Shown here piece after piece: positions 17,391 through 26,201 of a DNA stretch of 64,000 bases; position 1 is the stretch's first letter, and each line of letters starts with the position of its first letter. Under the pieces are notes generated by a model that searched no databases, had not been told where the DNA came from, and was given only the letters and a program-made list of their open reading frames with translations. The DNA is from Isochrysis galbana (lineage: Eukaryota > Haptophyta > Isochrysidales > Isochrysidaceae), in NCBI GenBank assembly GCA_018136815.1, contig CM030934.1, forward strand, positions 3,561,670 to 3,625,669, given 5' to 3'. A program made the translations under genes and the position numbers.

Positions 17391-18234
17391 GGATGAATAG
17401 GGAAAGCGGGCTGAAATACACACCGACTCACTGGGGCAGAAAAATGGCCTCTAGAGGGGGTTTCCTCGAGGGGCCTCAAAAATTTTCCTCGGGTGGGAGT
17501 CGAACCCCACGCTTCCACACCGCGGTCAGGACTTCCGCGCCCACTGAGCCAGTTGCGGTATCTAGAGTGCCAGCTAGAGTGAAACCAATGCTCTTACACA
17601 TTGCGCTCCTGCGCGCGCCCCCCGCTCTCCTCCTTGCGCGAGTCCCGCTGTCCTGCCAGTGTCTGGAGCCTGCCTGTGCCAGGTCCTGCCCCCTTTCGAG
17701 TTCGGTCTTCGTGGATGCGACTCGTTGTGTATCGCGCGCGTGGTGAGAGAGCCGCTGCTGGTGTCCTTCCCCCTCCCTTGTGCCTTGTGATGCGCGTGTG
17801 GTTTTGTACGCGTCCGGTGTGGTGAGCGTGCACTCTGCGTAGTTCTGGTTGGTTGTTCGACGCAGCGCAGTATGACTGTTCGTGGTTCCTGTGTGAGCCC
17901 CTCGTTCCCTTTTGTCGCTGCGTATGGGCTGATGAGTCGGTGCGCGCGTGTGTGTGTGTGTGTTGGTGGTGCTGGTCCCCCCCTGGTCCCCCCTTTGATG
18001 CGCGCGCGTGATGGTCTCGTGCTGTTGATTTGTGTGTGTGTTGTACGACGCAGCGCAGGAAGTGATTCAGACAGAGAGTCGTAGGCCCGACAGAGAGCGT
18101 CCCACAGAGGCGCGCACAGACACACACAGACAGGCACACAGAGGCACACACACAGCCCCACAGAGCGACACACAGCCGCGCGCAGCTGGTGGCAGGACGG
18201 TCACGAAGGGTGACAGGTCGTTCACGAAGGGGCG
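17391..18234 (+). repeat. Left terminal inverted repeat (844 bp)
   Basis: Inverse of 27322-28165. Frames read from the two copies (199, 185, 74 and 70 codons) translate identically, so at least 17574-18173 appears identical, and both boundaries were matched by eye. It holds a tRNA-like pol III motif pair near its outer end, TG and CA-rich stretches, and two copies of ACGCAGCGCAG (near 17864 and 18048). The open frames are low complexity and not called genes. Confidence 0.92.
17496..17551 (-). other. tRNA-like pol III A/B boxes in left TIR
   Basis: On the minus strand TGGCTCAGTGG (17551-17541) and GGTTCGACTCC (17506-17496) match the A and B boxes of tRNA promoters at normal spacing, directed outward. 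The flanking seven-base acceptor halves do not pair, so this is not called a functional tRNA. Confidence 0.4.
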
Positions 18235-18300
18235 CTCACCACAAGCTGAGTGGGGGGTCGTGGGGGTATGGTAAGTGCACAGTCTACCTGAGAATTTAAA

Positions 18301-18636
18301 ATGGGGTCCGAAAGGGTCGTGTACTGGTTGGAGGCGGTTGGTGGCACAGTAGTGGGGAGCCTTTCATATGTAGGCAGCACGACAGATCTCAATCGTCGCC
18401 TACGCCAGCACAACTGTGAGATAAGTGGAGGAGCCCGGTACACCACAAAGATAAAAACGAACACAGGTTGTTCATGGCATGTCCACACATATGTGACTGG
18501 ATTCGTGAATGAGAGAGAGGCCTTAAGCTTCGAATATCGGCTCGATCGTTCGATGCGCCGATGCAAACATTTGAGTTCCAAAGAGGCAGTGCTGGACAGA
18601 ATGTTATCGAACAATGTGCATTTGGTTAGGTGCTGA
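18301..18636 (+). CDS. GIY-YIG endonuclease
   Basis: 111 codons. The GIY-YIG core is VVYWLEA...SLSYVGSTTDLNRRLRQHN, followed by SGGARYTTK and a C-terminal helix with FVNEREALSFEYRLDR whose Glu fits the catalytic metal-binding position. It matches the single-domain, SLX1-like nucleases common in algal viruses and polinton-like viruses, where they may serve recombination, repair or homing. First gene inside the left repeat, ATG at 18301 after an AT-rich patch. An inward promoter in the TIR is likely but not identified. Confidence 0.8.
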   Translation: MGSERVVYWLEAVGGTVVGSLSYVGSTTDLNRRLRQHNCEISGGARYTTKIKTNTGCSWHVHTYVTGFVNEREALSFEYRLDRSMRRCKHLSSKEAVLDRMLSNNVHLVRC

Positions 18637-18727
18637 TGAGGAAATAAAAAATTTGTAACTCGCGCATCGGGAAATTTTTTTCTGTGACACTAGATAACAC
18701 CACACCCCACCACCCCACCCTCACCCC

Positions 18728-19381
18728 ATGCCCTTCAGCAATATCTCGCTCGATGAGATTTCGTATGCATCCTTGGTCAAAGGGAAGACAGCTGTATCGC
18801 CGAAGACTGTGACTGTCCGAGTCAATGCAAAAGGAGAGACCCTGAACCTACAGCTAGGCAGCACTCCCGACGATGCACACACCGTCCTGTTCAAGCCGAC
18901 CCCGCCACCAAATGAGCCGACGAAAACGATGTGGACGTTGGATCTAGTGATTCCTCACGGAAGTGACACATGGAAGCTGTTGAGTGAGCTCGACGAGCGT
19001 AATATTCATGAGGCCATGACTAGATCCATCGAATGGTTTGGTCGGTCTATGGACGAGGAGAGTGTGAGAGAGGCGTACACCCCTATCCTGCGTTTCAATG
19101 ACAAGCAAAATATATGGGTTGCGCGCGTAAAGATTAATGTCGGCGAGAAGGGTGCAACGAAGGTTTTCGAGCACGAAGTGGGACAGCTCGGCGAGAACGT
19201 CAAGACACTTGTCACATACGACAGCATCCAAAGGGGTTCGAAGTGCTTTGTCAAGCTCGGCTCTCCGGGTTTGTGGCTCATGAATCGAGGCTTTGGCATG
19301 ACGCTGTACGCGAAGAGCGTGCTCGTGTTCCCATGGTGTGAGGGTGGGGATGGCGATGAGGATGACTTTGAGTTCTTGTAG
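18728..19381 (+). CDS. Viral conserved protein, possible ssDNA-binding (DUF5871-like)
   Basis: 217 codons, ATG at 18728. An N-terminal region with FSNISLDEISY is followed by a beta-rich body (TMWTLDLVIPHGSD.., SIEWFGRSMDEESVREAYTP, NIWVARVKINVGEKG) and a final GSPGLWLMNRGFGMTLYAKS strand before a strongly acidic tail (GGDGDEDDFEFL). Acidic tails after an OB-like barrel are typical of viral ssDNA-binding proteins, and the layout recalls a family I know from large algal viruses as DUF5871; both are inferences. It is co-directional with the nuclease, 91 bases downstream. Confidence 0.5.
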   Translation: MPFSNISLDEISYASLVKGKTAVSPKTVTVRVNAKGETLNLQLGSTPDDAHTVLFKPTPPPNEPTKTMWTLDLVIPHGSDTWKLLSELDERNIHEAMTRSIEWFGRSMDEESVREAYTPILRFNDKQNIWVARVKINVGEKGATKVFEHEVGQLGENVKTLVTYDSIQRGSKCFVKLGSPGLWLMNRGFGMTLYAKSVLVFPWCEGGDGDEDDFEFL

Positions 19382-19448
19382 ATTAGCCAAATCCGAAAAT
19401 GAAAAAAGAATAATTTTTTGACCCACAGGTTTGTAAGACCAAAAAGGA

Positions 19449-19739
19449 ATGTGGGAGATCAGATCTATTCGCGACGGCACACACAAGATGGAAGCTCGAA
19501 ACATGAAGACCGGGAAGACGGTACGTTTTGGCGCCGTCGGATACAGCGACTACCTACAACACAAAGACGAAGACCGCCGCCAACGCTACATCGAACGTCA
19601 CCGCAAGAACGAGAATTGGCGAGACCCGGAGACCGCTGGATTCTGGAGCCGATGGATTCTATGGGGGCCGTACACTAGCATCAAACGCAATGCCGCTCAT
19701 GCGGCACGAATCATCAAGGAGGACGTCCGCGTCATCTAG
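19449..19739 (+). CDS. DUF5754-like conserved viral protein
   Basis: 96 codons. The signature RFGAVGYSDYLQHKDEDRR, then RYIERHRKNENW and AGFWSRWILW, is that of a small family widespread in algal giant viruses, virophages and polinton-like viruses (I believe catalogued as DUF5754); its function is unknown to me. Start at 19449 is the first ATG; a second in-frame ATG (MEARNMKTG) is nearer the conserved core. The stop at 19739 overlaps by four bases the end of the convergent lipase gene. Confidence 0.7.
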   Translation: MWEIRSIRDGTHKMEARNMKTGKTVRFGAVGYSDYLQHKDEDRRQRYIERHRKNENWRDPETAGFWSRWILWGPYTSIKRNAAHAARIIKEDVRVI

Positions 19740-21325
19740 TCATCTTTACGACTAGCTTCCACAGCGCTGATCACGCCTCCAGCAATGACCGCGCTCACCG
19801 CCAGAGCACCCGCGATCCAGCCGAGAGGGTTCCAGAAATCGGCGGCGGCAAACGCGCCAAGGCTAGCGGCAGCTCCTTCAAAACCTAAAGCGACGGCGCC
19901 AGCTTCAAGAGCCCCAACAGTCGCACCCACAGCCGCCTCCGTAGCTATCCCGATTGATTCGGCGGCAGCTGCTTGCAGGGCTGTGCCGCTAACAACGCCC
20001 GTCACAGTGGCCACGCCATCGCTAGCGCCCAGAGCCTTGGCGCCCTCATAACCACCAACGAATCCTAGACCGCCAGCTGCTCCAGCGCCGAGTGCGGCCG
20101 CTCCCTCCGCCACAGTCCCCACTCCGGCGGCTCCGAATAGCGCTTCCTGAGCGAGGCCGCCCACAGCGCCGCCCGCCACCGTTTTGACGTTTTCGTCTTT
20201 GACGCCATAGCCATCGAGAACGACTCCCGTTAGAGCGCCGGCCCCCGCCCCAGCCACGAGTCCTCCCGCACCGGTAGCCAAAGATTTCCCAACGCGACCG
20301 GCCCGCGCTAGCGCTGTCTGTTCGCCACGGACCGCCGCTTGTCCGAGGAGAGGTGTGGCTTCGGTTGCTACTTCACCTTCAACGAATCGGTCTAGCGAAT
20401 GTGCATGAACGGGGTCGACGATGCTCCGCGCACTGGATCGTGGGATGACGTGAAGCTCAGTGTTCGGCCCGGCGTTCTCGATCATCCCTCCACGTTCGCT
20501 CCGTGTGATCGCTTCAAAAGAGAGGAGAGCCGGGTCGTCTCCGGTTCGATAGATTGCGTGCTGTGCATCGCCGATGCTCGATGGACGGACGAAAGGATTC
20601 AATGTCACGCTCCGCTCGACAAGTCCACGATCGGCGAGTCGGATGGCGGCGTTCCCACCCAGGCTATGTCCGAACGCGGCCACAGGCTTCGCTCCGTACT
20701 TGGTAGCGACCCGGCGCGCGAGGTCGTAGTACGTCCGATGGAAAAAGGGGGACTCTTCCTCGGCGGCCTGCAGAGCAATCGTGCGTGCGTCGAAGCCCCA
20801 TTCACCACGACGCACCGTTCCTCGAATCCCTAGAGTGGTCTCGCCAGTCTCTGCGTTGTGGAAGACGAGCACATTTTTTGTGCTTAGCTCGGCGTCGACT
20901 GTACCAAACTGCGTAGGCACGTCACGCACGGCATCCTCCAAAGCAACTCCTGATTCGTAGGCATAGCTCGCCGCAACAAGCTTGGACCCCTCTCTTGCCT
21001 CCATCGGCACGCCGTTCGCAGTGGGCTTCAGCTTGGGCAGCTTCACGGATGAGACCGGGAATCTTTGATTCTGACTTGATTGTGTAGCTGGCGGTGGTTG
21101 CGGTGCCGGAGGGGTTGGCCTTGGCGGACCAGGCGGCGCCGGCCTTGGCGGACCAGGTGGCGTTGGCCTTGGAGGACCAGGCGGTGTCGGCCTTGGTGGG
21201 GTTGGTCTTGGATCGGAGCCGGACGATCTCGCGGAACTCGACCTCCTCGATTCTTTTCGACATGGGACGCCGTACAATTCCTCTTGCTCCCGGCATGTCA
21301 AATACCGTTTGGTGTTGGCGAACAT
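19736..21325 (-). CDS. Lipase (alpha/beta hydrolase) with proline-rich linker and hydrophobic tail
   Basis: About 529 residues from the ATG at 21325; the frame extends to 21361 without another ATG. Order: short N-terminal region, proline repeats (PPGPPRPTPPGP, about residues 35-80), a class 3 lipase-type domain with the nucleophile elbow AAFGHSLGGNAAIRLADRG and a later HAHSLDRF histidine, then about 200 residues of glycine/alanine-rich hydrophobic segments (TGAGGLVAGAGAGALTGVVL, PLGWIAGALAVSAVIAGGVI). Lipases occur in some virophages and polinton-like viruses; the tail suggests membrane contact at entry or exit, an inference. It diverges from the discoidin gene. Confidence 0.78.
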   Translation of the reverse strand: MFANTKRYLTCREQEELYGVPCRKESRRSSSARSSGSDPRPTPPRPTPPGPPRPTPPGPPRPAPPGPPRPTPPAPQPPPATQSSQNQRFPVSSVKLPKLKPTANGVPMEAREGSKLVAASYAYESGVALEDAVRDVPTQFGTVDAELSTKNVLVFHNAETGETTLGIRGTVRRGEWGFDARTIALQAAEEESPFFHRTYYDLARRVATKYGAKPVAAFGHSLGGNAAIRLADRGLVERSVTLNPFVRPSSIGDAQHAIYRTGDDPALLSFEAITRSERGGMIENAGPNTELHVIPRSSARSIVDPVHAHSLDRFVEGEVATEATPLLGQAAVRGEQTALARAGRVGKSLATGAGGLVAGAGAGALTGVVLDGYGVKDENVKTVAGGAVGGLAQEALFGAAGVGTVAEGAAALGAGAAGGLGFVGGYEGAKALGASDGVATVTGVVSGTALQAAAAESIGIATEAAVGATVGALEAGAVALGFEGAAASLGAFAAADFWNPLGWIAGALAVSAVIAGGVISAVEASRKDD

Positions 21326-21366
21326 ATTTTTTAGCCGAGCTATACTAACAGAGTCAGACAAAAAAG

Positions 21367-23544
21367 ATGACTAAACTCGTTTACATCTCATGCCGAAACG
21401 GATCTAGAAAGCGTGTATTATTGCATGACCCAGCCAACTATGCCACTCTCATTTCGGCCAAAGCAGTATTCGAGGAAGACGCCCAACCGATCGATGTCGA
21501 CGTAGGCACCTCAATTCAACTCAGTTCGGCACTAAGTAGCGATATCTCGGCGCTAGAGCAAACTCAAATCTTCGCTAATGCTTTGCTTCGAGCCTACTAC
21601 AGTGTGGACGGCCAGGTCCCAGACGGAGCTACGGCCGAAGTGGTCTCCGACGTGGATGGTGGAGAGGCGCCCGTGATCAGGTTCACCTTCCCTACCACGA
21701 GCCTTGTCCTCCCGTCAAGTGAAATATCGCCAACGACGAGCTTCACGGCCCCAGAGGGGATCTACGACGTTTCCGCCTCCAGCCTGGCGTTCAAGTACGA
21801 GACACAGCAGGTGGCTGGCGAGTGGCTACAGCTCCAAACCCCAACAGCCATCCAGCCGAGCGGCATCCGCTTGTCATCGCTATCTACGAATGAGAGCCCC
21901 ACCGAGTTGCATCTCTTTGGGAGCGATGACGGCTCGCTCTGGAAACGGATCGCGAACCTGACGAACCTAACCATCGGAACTAGCCCGACCGACACATCGG
22001 TGAGTAGCGGCGCTGCATATAACTACTTCCGCCTCGTGATCCCACAAAACGGTGGCGCATCCCAAGTCACGCTCGATGAGGTGAAGCTGATTGAGGGCGC
22101 TAGCACCTTTCCAGCGTCGGCGATAACCTCAAATTCGAGCAATGGATACACAATCTCGGCCAGCAGCCAGAGGCGCGTGAAGAGCGTGACAACTACCACA
22201 TCAGGCGCTCAGATCGAGGGGGAGTGGGTGCAGCTGGGCATGAGCGCACCGGTATTCATCGACAAGGTAGGCATAATGATGCAGACGAGCGTCCCCTCGT
22301 CTAGGTATCTCAAAACGGTGCGCGTCCTTCACAAAAACCAGGCTAGCACGAATTGGACTTCGAGAACGTCAGCCGCTACCAATCTCGTCAGTCCAGACGT
22401 CGAGGAGATCATATCGCTAGGGATTCCACAGCAAGCAGAGCAATGGCGCCTAGTGATCGAGCAGACAAACGAAACAGACCCCCTGTTTTCGTGGTTACGA
22501 TTCTACGGGCCCAGCACGTTCACGCTCCCCGTCCAGCCGCTCAGGCCAAACGTGAGGACAGTCGGTTCAGAAGCGGCTTCGAGGAAATTATATCTCCATA
22601 GGGTAGGCAGAGGCACTTACACGTTCGGAATGGAGACGGTCGTGAAATCGTACAACATATTCGTCGATTCGACACAGGTGACAAAGCGAATCAACCTGTT
22701 CGAGCAAGCCCCGAGCGGAGGGGTTGTGCGTGTGTCGCTCAAGCAATTCCAGAGCCTACGAACGTTTGGGAACGTGGACAGGGAGTACCTCCAATTCTGG
22801 ATCAAAATCGACAACGAGAGCCTCCCTCAGATTCAGATCGATAACCAAGCATACATCGATGGTATGCGAGATATTATTCTCCCCGATGTCTATTACAGCA
22901 CACCTGAGGAGCTATTCGCAGCGAAAGCCGAGCGAATCAAAGCCTTCATCGATGTGACATACCCAGGAAGCATAGTGGAACATTATAGCTACCTCGACGC
23001 GAATGGGAATGATCGAGTGAGATGGACTATCTCGGGGGATTTTGTAAACGATCGTAAATCAGTGTACATTAAGGACGTCAACTTACCCAACGCAGAATAC
23101 AGCTCAGCCACCCCTAGTCGGGACATCTTCCTCGTGCACGAGTGGTTCGCTAAGTTCTTCTACCTACGTGTGGATGGGGCGACAAACAACCTCGAGAGCA
23201 AGGAGCTCAGCACGGCAAATGTCGATCCGAACGACGACGAGCTCATTCAGTCGGATGTCCTCGCAGCAATACCATTTGTGGGTGGGATCAATCCTTACTC
23301 CTACCACGCTCGCGTCAAGAATGAGAGCTCGTTCACGAACAGTACAGCAGTCCAATCGCTCGAGCTACGAATCACGGACCATAGGAATGAGCCTATCCAA
23401 AACATCAGTGCGTTGACCGTCTCGTGGTCCGCCGTGTTACATGTCGAGCTCGTGATCAATCACGCAGTACCGACTCTAGGATTTGGGCCAGCGCCGAGCA
23501 AGGTGGACCCCAAGCTAACAGCCAACATCTATCGGCCTCTTTGA
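21367..23544 (+). CDS. Large virion-type protein with two discoidin (F5/8 type C)-like domains
   Basis: 725 codons, the longest gene of the element. Residues about 115-245 and 250-390 each look like a galactose-binding-like beta sandwich: GEWLQLQTPTAIQPSGIRL..SPTELHLFGSDDGSLWKRI..YNYFRLVI, and GEWVQLGMSAPVFIDKVGI..EQWRLVIEQT. A long beta-rich region follows and ends SLELRITDHRNEPIQN..VSWSAVLHVELV, resembling C-terminal parts of virion surface proteins in polinton-related viruses. I infer a fibre or attachment protein binding host glycans. ATG directly follows an A-run between it and the lipase. Confidence 0.6.
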   Translation: MTKLVYISCRNGSRKRVLLHDPANYATLISAKAVFEEDAQPIDVDVGTSIQLSSALSSDISALEQTQIFANALLRAYYSVDGQVPDGATAEVVSDVDGGEAPVIRFTFPTTSLVLPSSEISPTTSFTAPEGIYDVSASSLAFKYETQQVAGEWLQLQTPTAIQPSGIRLSSLSTNESPTELHLFGSDDGSLWKRIANLTNLTIGTSPTDTSVSSGAAYNYFRLVIPQNGGASQVTLDEVKLIEGASTFPASAITSNSSNGYTISASSQRRVKSVTTTTSGAQIEGEWVQLGMSAPVFIDKVGIMMQTSVPSSRYLKTVRVLHKNQASTNWTSRTSAATNLVSPDVEEIISLGIPQQAEQWRLVIEQTNETDPLFSWLRFYGPSTFTLPVQPLRPNVRTVGSEAASRKLYLHRVGRGTYTFGMETVVKSYNIFVDSTQVTKRINLFEQAPSGGVVRVSLKQFQSLRTFGNVDREYLQFWIKIDNESLPQIQIDNQAYIDGMRDIILPDVYYSTPEELFAAKAERIKAFIDVTYPGSIVEHYSYLDANGNDRVRWTISGDFVNDRKSVYIKDVNLPNAEYSSATPSRDIFLVHEWFAKFFYLRVDGATNNLESKELSTANVDPNDDELIQSDVLAAIPFVGGINPYSYHARVKNESSFTNSTAVQSLELRITDHRNEPIQNISALTVSWSAVLHVELVINHAVPTLGFGPAPSKVDPKLTANIYRPL

Positions 23545-23552
23545 AAAAATGT

Positions 23553-24203
23553 ATGACACAAGAGTATACAAAACCAATGCGTCAGGGCGCGCTCGCCGAT
23601 GCTAATGTCCGCCGCTATTGTGATAGTAAACGGGACGAGATCGCTCCATCATTAAGCAACAATCCTTTAGCTACGCGCTCTGGGGCTAGGCTACTCCGTA
23701 GAAAGTTGGCTCAACAGTATCTTGGACGCGAAACGGCTTCTCAACAAGAGTTGTCTGTCATCATACGAAAAGCGCTCAGCTCCCTTAACAATGTTGGAGA
23801 GGAGGAAGAAGAGATCGAGGAATTTGGCGAGGAGGAAGAAGAGAACGAGGAAGCCTCTGGGGAGGTGGATGCGTTGGAGGAGATAGCAATGACGCCACTG
23901 CCTTCGGACGATTTATTCGACGCCGTAGAAACGCCGCTCCCGAAAGAGTCGCGTCGTGAGCGCCTTGACTCAATGATGAGCAGCCCACCTTCGAGGTTAC
24001 AGAGGATGAGCGCTCAAATGTCCGCCCCGAGAAGGTCTTCGAGGATCGCATTGAGGGTGCCTAAAGAAACATTGTTGCAGATGTACAGATCGCTGTATCG
24101 TGAAAGGCTCGGGAGTGACCCTGTGATAAGCGATGAGCTGCTGTCGAGCGAGCTCGTCGAGGGGATTCGACGACTGGGAAGTATCGAACGCGACGACGAG
24201 TAG
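23553..24203 (+). CDS. Acidic/basic charged protein, viral, unknown function
   Basis: 216 residues from the ATG at 23553, nine bases after the stop of the discoidin gene; the frame is open upstream only as a shadow of that gene. An N-terminal helical part (ALADANVRRYCDSKRDEI, ARLLRRKLAQQYLGRE) is followed by an acidic run (EEEEEIEEFGEEEEENEE), a Ser/Arg-rich stretch with RRSSRIALRVPKE, and a C-terminal helix. No family recognised. Position after a structural-type gene hints at a virion or assembly role. Confidence 0.6.
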   Translation: MTQEYTKPMRQGALADANVRRYCDSKRDEIAPSLSNNPLATRSGARLLRRKLAQQYLGRETASQQELSVIIRKALSSLNNVGEEEEEIEEFGEEEEENEEASGEVDALEEIAMTPLPSDDLFDAVETPLPKESRRERLDSMMSSPPSRLQRMSAQMSAPRRSSRIALRVPKETLLQMYRSLYRERLGSDPVISDELLSSELVEGIRRLGSIERDDE

Positions 24204-24245
24204 ATGAAAAAAATATGTTGTGAACAGGAGTAAAAAGGGATCATC

Positions 24246-24518
24246 ATGCTTCCGATTCAACCATATGGAATGGAAGGTCGAGCGGAGGCGATCATTCGAA
24301 CTCCACGAGCTGACCTGAGCGACAAATCGTTCAAGGCGAGCACATCTACAGCTCCAGATCATCCCCTACCGCACATCTACAAAGACAGCACGTTTGACTA
24401 CAGCTCTAGGCGAGGTGTGATAGCATGTGACGAGCAATTGAGGCGTGCCGAGTTGCGCATCCCTCCCCCTCGAAACAGTGCATCATATAGACCGCCCAAG
24501 CCACGTTCCTTCCGTTGA
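24246..24518 (+). CDS. Small viral protein, unknown
   Basis: 90 codons (MLPIQPYGMEGRAEAIIRTP..). Short, basic, proline-containing; no motif recognised. ATG lies 42 bases after the previous stop behind an A-run, in line with neighbouring spacing, so it is probably real. Confidence 0.5.
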   Translation: MLPIQPYGMEGRAEAIIRTPRADLSDKSFKASTSTAPDHPLPHIYKDSTFDYSSRRGVIACDEQLRRAELRIPPPRNSASYRPPKPRSFR

Positions 24519-24592
24519 AAAATAACCAAAAAATAGCACGCGCGCATTGCAAATTTTTTTCTCTTCCAATAGTACAAAAAGGTGTCAAAAAA

Positions 24593-25129
24593 ATGGAAGA
24601 CCTCAAAATGGAACAGTTGGCACGCGCGAGGGAACTCGCAAAGGCTGCGAAAGAACGCATCAAACAAATGACTCCGGAGGAGCGCGCCGAGTACGAAGGC
24701 AGACGACAGGCGGACGCGCAGCGAAGGGCGGAGCGAAAAGCTGCAATCGAACGGAGGAAGCAGGAAGGGGCGAAAAACCCTTACAAAGAGATCGCCGACG
24801 AGCCATCAACCCCCCCTCCGCAACCTACTGAAGAGCATGTCGAGGAACCCGAAGCACCCGACCCGCCTCCCCCTGCCCTCGCCCCCGCTGCCGCCGACCC
24901 CACGACTCCGAAGCCTCGGAGGAAGCGGATTCGACGGATCGTTGTCGAGTCGAGCGACTCGGCGAGCAGCTCGGGCGAGGACGAGATTGTTATGCGCCGT
25001 GCGAGCCGCAGCAAGTCGCTCGCGAAGCCACGTGAGCAGAAGCTTGCTGGCGTCGACCACAATAGGCAGCAGAGCGGTAATGAGAACATTGGCCATTACT
25101 GGCAGATGCGTGCTCTCGGTCTTATCTGA
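24593..25129 (+). CDS. Coiled-coil, Lys/Arg-rich viral protein
   Basis: 178 residues from the ATG at 24593 (MEDLKMEQLARARELAKAAK). Residues 1-60 form a strongly charged helix, then a Pro-rich linker (PPPPALAPAAADPTTPKPRR), a basic/serine region (RRKRIRRIVVESSDSASSS) and a terminal NIGHYWQMRALGLI. Charge pattern suggests nucleic-acid or scaffold binding; no family assigned. The frame is open back to 24515 but without a better start. Confidence 0.55.
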   Translation: MEDLKMEQLARARELAKAAKERIKQMTPEERAEYEGRRQADAQRRAERKAAIERRKQEGAKNPYKEIADEPSTPPPQPTEEHVEEPEAPDPPPPALAPAAADPTTPKPRRKRIRRIVVESSDSASSSGEDEIVMRRASRSKSLAKPREQKLAGVDHNRQQSGNENIGHYWQMRALGLI

Positions 25130-25181
25130 GATGTTTGGAAAAAAATATTGAAAATGTGACCTCTTTTTTTTATGAGATTTT

Positions 25182-26201
25182 TTAAGGGATGAACATCACC
25201 TCGCGCCCAGGCATGACCCTGAGCTCAGCAGTGCTTTCAGTGATTACAATGTTCCGATAACCTCCCGGAGTTTGTGTCAAGCGCAAGTTTCCGCTAAGAG
25301 AGACGCCTCGACTGTCGAGCCCAGACGAGTTTCTCATGTCCTCTTTTGGGGCGCACAATCGTAGGCAGCTCAGGTAGTATGCATCTCTCCATGAGCTGAA
25401 ACTCGTTGGCAGTCTGATTACGTCCCGAGGGTCATTAGGTGGAATACTGTTCATCGTTTGTTGGAAGAGCTCATATTGATCCGCAGGTCGCTGCGGCATC
25501 TGAACACCGGCTAGATCGATTTGGAATGTAGACCCTGAATGAAATAAGGATCTCAGCGCCTGTGGATAAGAGCCATAGTACAACAATGTTCTATATATCT
25601 GATAAGTAGGTCCATTCACATTAGGATCGTTTGTACTCATGTGCCATATCCGATCAATTGAGCGTGACATAACATCGAACCGCACGTTGTCTTCGTCCTT
25701 ACCGGCAGAAAACACGTGATACATCTTAAAGTTGATCGGTAGGTGTCCACGTGAGCCGATGATCGACTCCTGCAAACGGTCATACTCGCTACCAACGCCT
25801 ATCAACTCAACCACTGCATGAGGGTTTCGTGCGACGAAATTAGACAATGTGTATGGTGCGGCAGCGGCCGCTCGTGTTCCGTCAGCTATTTCAGCTGCCG
25901 TCATAACGACCCTTGCCTTTGTAAGCTCAAATCGGACAGTGACTGGAGGTAGAAGGCTCATATCGACGACTCCAGCGTTTAGAAATCCGTCAAAACGACG
26001 CAGACATACACGTGTCTCTGTTTCTGCCTCGGGGACCAACTTACCTTGCTCCGGGTCCATTCCAGGATGCATAAACGGTTTGGATAGAGCATCACCGCTA
26101 ACGCCGCTCAGCATGTCTCGCTTGTTCTTGAAATTTCCCAGATACCCTCCACCGCCATCGAGCCTCACACCATCTTGAACATGAGCTTCAGCAACTCCCA
26201 A
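25182..26201 (-). pseudogene. Major capsid protein, C-terminal part (probable)
   Basis: 339 open codons with no ATG until 26114. Beta-rich throughout, with features I associate with polinton-like-virus major capsid proteins: SLLPPVTVRFELTKARVVM in mid-protein and a last strand set SGLDSRGVSLSGNLRLT..NIVITESTAELRVMPGREV. Family members are usually 500-600 residues, so roughly the first jelly roll is absent. The open frame runs directly into the end of the polymerase-like gene (overlap 26165-26201), consistent with a deletion that removed the N-terminal half. A minor capsid protein is the main alternative. If translated, start is probably the ATG at 26114. Confidence 0.55.

Noticed and set aside
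17574-18173. 199- and 185-codon frames in the left TIR and their exact twins at 27383-27982
   Set aside because: Low-complexity Thr/His/Arg or Val/Cys-rich translations of CA/TG-rich DNA; their identity only reflects the inverted repeat.
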